Positions 62,575 through 64,000 of a stretch of 64,000 nt of DNA are shown here, piece after piece (position 1 is the stretch's first letter; every line of letters begins with the position of its first letter). This DNA comes from Bremerella cremea (lineage in GTDB: Bacteria > Planctomycetota > Planctomycetia > Pirellulales > Pirellulaceae): NCBI RefSeq assembly GCF_003335505.1, contig NZ_QPEX01000003.1, positions 1 through 64,000 of the forward strand, written 5' to 3'. Made by a program: the position numbers and the translations under genes. The notes under the pieces are model-generated. The model was not told the DNA's origin. It ran no database searches and was given only the letters and a program-made list of their open reading frames with translations.

Positions 62575-63738
62575 ATGCCTGACCCACTCGCTTGGATTCC
62601 GGAACAACTAGAACTGCTGGAATCGCTTGAACGTCGCCGGACGATTCATATTCGCAGCACGCAACAAGGGCCAAACGTTGCCTGGAAAGATCGCGAACAG
62701 ATCAATTTCAGCAGCAACGATTATCTGAACTTAGCCGCAGATCCTCGCCTGCAAGCGGCGGCGTGTGCCGCGATTGAAAGGGAAGGGTGGGGGAGTGGCG
62801 CGAGTCCTTTGATCACCGGTCGGGGGCAAAGCCAAGCCGATCTGGAAACGGCCTTGGCCCAGTTCGAGGGAACTGCGGCAGCGCTCACGTTCGCCAGTGG
62901 CTTCGCCGCCAACGCGGGCGTGATCGACGCGTTGGCCGATCGCGGCGACGTGATTCTAAGCGACTCGAAGAATCATGCCAGCATCATCGACGGCACACGG
63001 TTATCGAAAGCAACGGTTCGCGTTTATCCGCATCGTCATTTGGATTATCTCGAAAACCTGCTCAAGCAGTGTGGCACCTTTCGGCGGCGGCTGATCGTGA
63101 CCGACACGTTGTTCAGCATGGACGGCGACTTGGCCCCTTTGCCGGAACTGGCCAACCTGGCAGAAGCGTACGATGCCATGCTGATGGTGGACGAAGCGCA
63201 CGCTACCGGCGTTTTCGGAGCCAACGGTCGTGGACTGTGCGAACACTTTGGCCTGGAAGACCGCGTAGCCGTTCGCGTTGGCACGTTCAGTAAAGCCCTC
63301 GGCGGGCATGGCGGGTTTGTGGTTGGCAGCCAGCCGCTGATCGAGTGGCTGGTGAATCGTTGCCGTCCGTACATCTTTTCGACCGCCCCACCGGCAGCCA
63401 ACGCCGGGGCGATGCTCGCAGCATTGCGGATCGTACACGACGAACCACAGCGGCGAACCGATTTGCTGGCGAAAGCAACCTGGCTGCGAACCCAACTGCG
63501 AGAAATCGGCTGGAGCCTGGGGGATAGTGAAAGCCAGATTATTCCGGTGATTGTCGGCACCGAGAACCTGGCCATGTCTCTCTCAGCCAAGCTTTACGAA
63601 ATGGGAATGCTGGTTCCAGGGATTCGGCCTCCTTCGGTCCCAGATGGAGAATGTCTCCTGCGGATCAGCCTCTCTTGCGGACACACCCAGCAGCACTTAG
63701 ACACCTTGGTGGCCGCCCTGACTGAATTGCGGCTTTAA
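62575..63738 (+). CDS. bioF: 8-amino-7-oxononanoate synthase (BioF family)
   Basis: PLP enzyme of the alpha-oxoamine synthase family; joins pimeloyl-ACP/CoA and alanine in biotin synthesis. The ATG at 62575 gives 387 residues, the family length; a TTG at 62542 adds 11. Landmarks are 'INFSSNDYLNLAADPRLQAA', 'GSGASPLITGRGQSQADLET', 'SDSKNHASIIDGTRLSKA', 'MVDEAHATGVFGANGRGLCE' and the PLP lysine in 'RVGTFSKALGGHGGFVVGS'. A related KBL-type activity is less likely given the Ser-Gly-Ala-Ser region. No other bio gene is near. Confidence 0.88.
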   Translation: MPDPLAWIPEQLELLESLERRRTIHIRSTQQGPNVAWKDREQINFSSNDYLNLAADPRLQAAACAAIEREGWGSGASPLITGRGQSQADLETALAQFEGTAAALTFASGFAANAGVIDALADRGDVILSDSKNHASIIDGTRLSKATVRVYPHRHLDYLENLLKQCGTFRRRLIVTDTLFSMDGDLAPLPELANLAEAYDAMLMVDEAHATGVFGANGRGLCEHFGLEDRVAVRVGTFSKALGGHGGFVVGSQPLIEWLVNRCRPYIFSTAPPAANAGAMLAALRIVHDEPQRRTDLLAKATWLRTQLREIGWSLGDSESQIIPVIVGTENLAMSLSAKLYEMGMLVPGIRPPSVPDGECLLRISLSCGHTQQHLDTLVAALTELRL

Positions 63739-63748
63739 CCCATTGCCG

Positions 63749-63776
63749 TTGGCAACGACGGGGGGCATGCTATGAT
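63749..63776 (+). promoter_or_regulatory. Sigma-70-like promoter upstream of the fxsA-like gene
   Basis: TTGGCA (63749-63754) and TATGAT (63771-63776) with a 16-base spacer. It starts 11 bases after the bioF stop and points at the fxsA-like gene. Confidence 0.55.
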
Positions 63777-63829
63777 TCTCCTTAGCAAGATGGTTAGATC
63801 AATCTTCAACTTGTAACGGATTCAGAACC

Positions 63830-64000
63830 ATTCAAGTCCTCGGCATCTTATTTGTGTTGTTCATTACGGTTCCTCTGTTGGAACTGTTTCTGTTGGTGTG
63901 GCTTGCGCACGTCACCAACCTTTGGGTGACGTGCGGGACGGTGCTGTTTACCGGCATCCTGGGGACGTTGCTGGCGCGTAGCCAGGGGTTTGCCACCTGG
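63830..64000 (+). CDS. fxsA: FxsA family membrane protein, 3' truncated by window edge
   Basis: 57 codons are visible. The frame reads 'QVLGILFVLFITVPLLELFL', 'LVWLAHVTNLWVTCG', 'TGILGTLLARSQGFATW', matching FxsA, a small inner-membrane protein, including the conserved LLARSQG segment after the second helix. There is no in-frame ATG: I place the start at an ATT (63830) with ACGGA about 9 bases before, because family members have roughly eight residues before the first helix. A GTG at 63854 is the alternative and would cut into the first helix. The C-terminus is beyond the window. Confidence 0.7.
   Translation, partial: MQVLGILFVLFITVPLLELFLLVWLAHVTNLWVTCGTVLFTGILGTLLARSQGFATW

Overview
The window looks like a chromosomal segment of a planctomycete of the Pirellulaceae type (Blastopirellula/Bremerella/Rhodopirellula-like). 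The evidence is gene content: a secreted SGNH/NHL-type 'membrane-bound dehydrogenase' followed by a HEAT/cytochrome c protein, a DUF1080 (3-keto-disaccharide hydrolase) secreted protein, an ECF sigma factor next to a Ser/Thr kinase with a C-terminal membrane domain, a glucosylglycerate-type compatible-solute cluster, and many mid-size hypothetical membrane proteins. Species cannot be named from the sequence alone. I saw no rRNA, tRNA, CRISPR array, prophage or intact insertion sequence. The window opens inside one gene and closes inside another.

Layout. 1-3.2 kb: end of a Bat-type protein with a (QQDQ)n tail, then a BatD/BatE fusion, closed by a strong terminator. 3.4-6.6 kb: a large U32 protein and an RdgB/HAM1 nucleotide-sanitising enzyme. 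6.6-8.7 kb (minus strand): two tandem zinc-ribbon membrane paralogues and an unknown membrane protein. 8.9-13.4 kb: a GT4 glycosyltransferase, a glutamate-type dehydrogenase and a DUF885 metallopeptidase-like protein. 13.5-17.7 kb: a tightly overlapping four-gene lipid module (DUF1295, FAD oxidoreductase, DUF1365, CFA-synthase family). 17.7-20.2 kb (minus strand): a flippase and a GT2. 20.3-23.6 kb: a nitrilase-family amidase, a 690-base non-coding stretch, FolK with an extra C-terminal domain, a DUF2007 protein and a stand-alone receiver. 23.8-30.9 kb: a lipoprotein alpha/beta hydrolase and the dehydrogenase/cytochrome pair. 30.9-34.1 kb: a 163-bp palindromic MITE-like element, an unknown protein, and the kinase/ECF sigma pair. 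34.2-41.0 kb: a five-gene glycoside osmolyte cluster (GT, HAD phosphatase, GT4, GH13_18, GpgS-like). 41.1-48.6 kb: DUF1080, a CorA-like protein, ZIP and P1B-ATPase zinc genes, pgk, DinB-like and CrcB/Fluc genes. 48.6-51.2 kb: GC-rich palindromes, a second end of the 31-kb repeat, a phytoene-dehydrogenase-like protein and a CBM9-like protein. 51.3-53.2 kb (minus strand): BtaA and BtaB for betaine lipid. 53.5-55.8 kb (minus strand): a DUF692/DUF2063 system with a Cys-rich Tat/lipoprotein precursor (bufferin-like RiPP). 56-64 kb: SufS, a long RNase HII-like protein, a large secreted YCF48/BNR-CBM9 protein, a secreted unknown, BioF, and the start of FxsA.

How the parts work together. Three themes stand out. 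Membrane lipid remodelling has two modules: the CFA-type fatty-acid cluster and the btaA/btaB betaine-lipid pair. Osmoprotection is represented by a cluster holding both putative synthesis enzymes (GpgS-like, phosphatase, glycosyltransferases) and a putative phosphorylase. Metal handling is represented by a ZIP importer divergent from a P1B zinc/cadmium exporter, the fluoride channel, and the bufferin-like system. The best candidate for a little-described system is the bufferin-like cassette at 53.5-55.8 kb. Its precursor is predicted to be a Tat-exported lipoprotein with nine mature-region cysteines arranged mainly as repeated C-x5-C units, not a plain Sec peptide.
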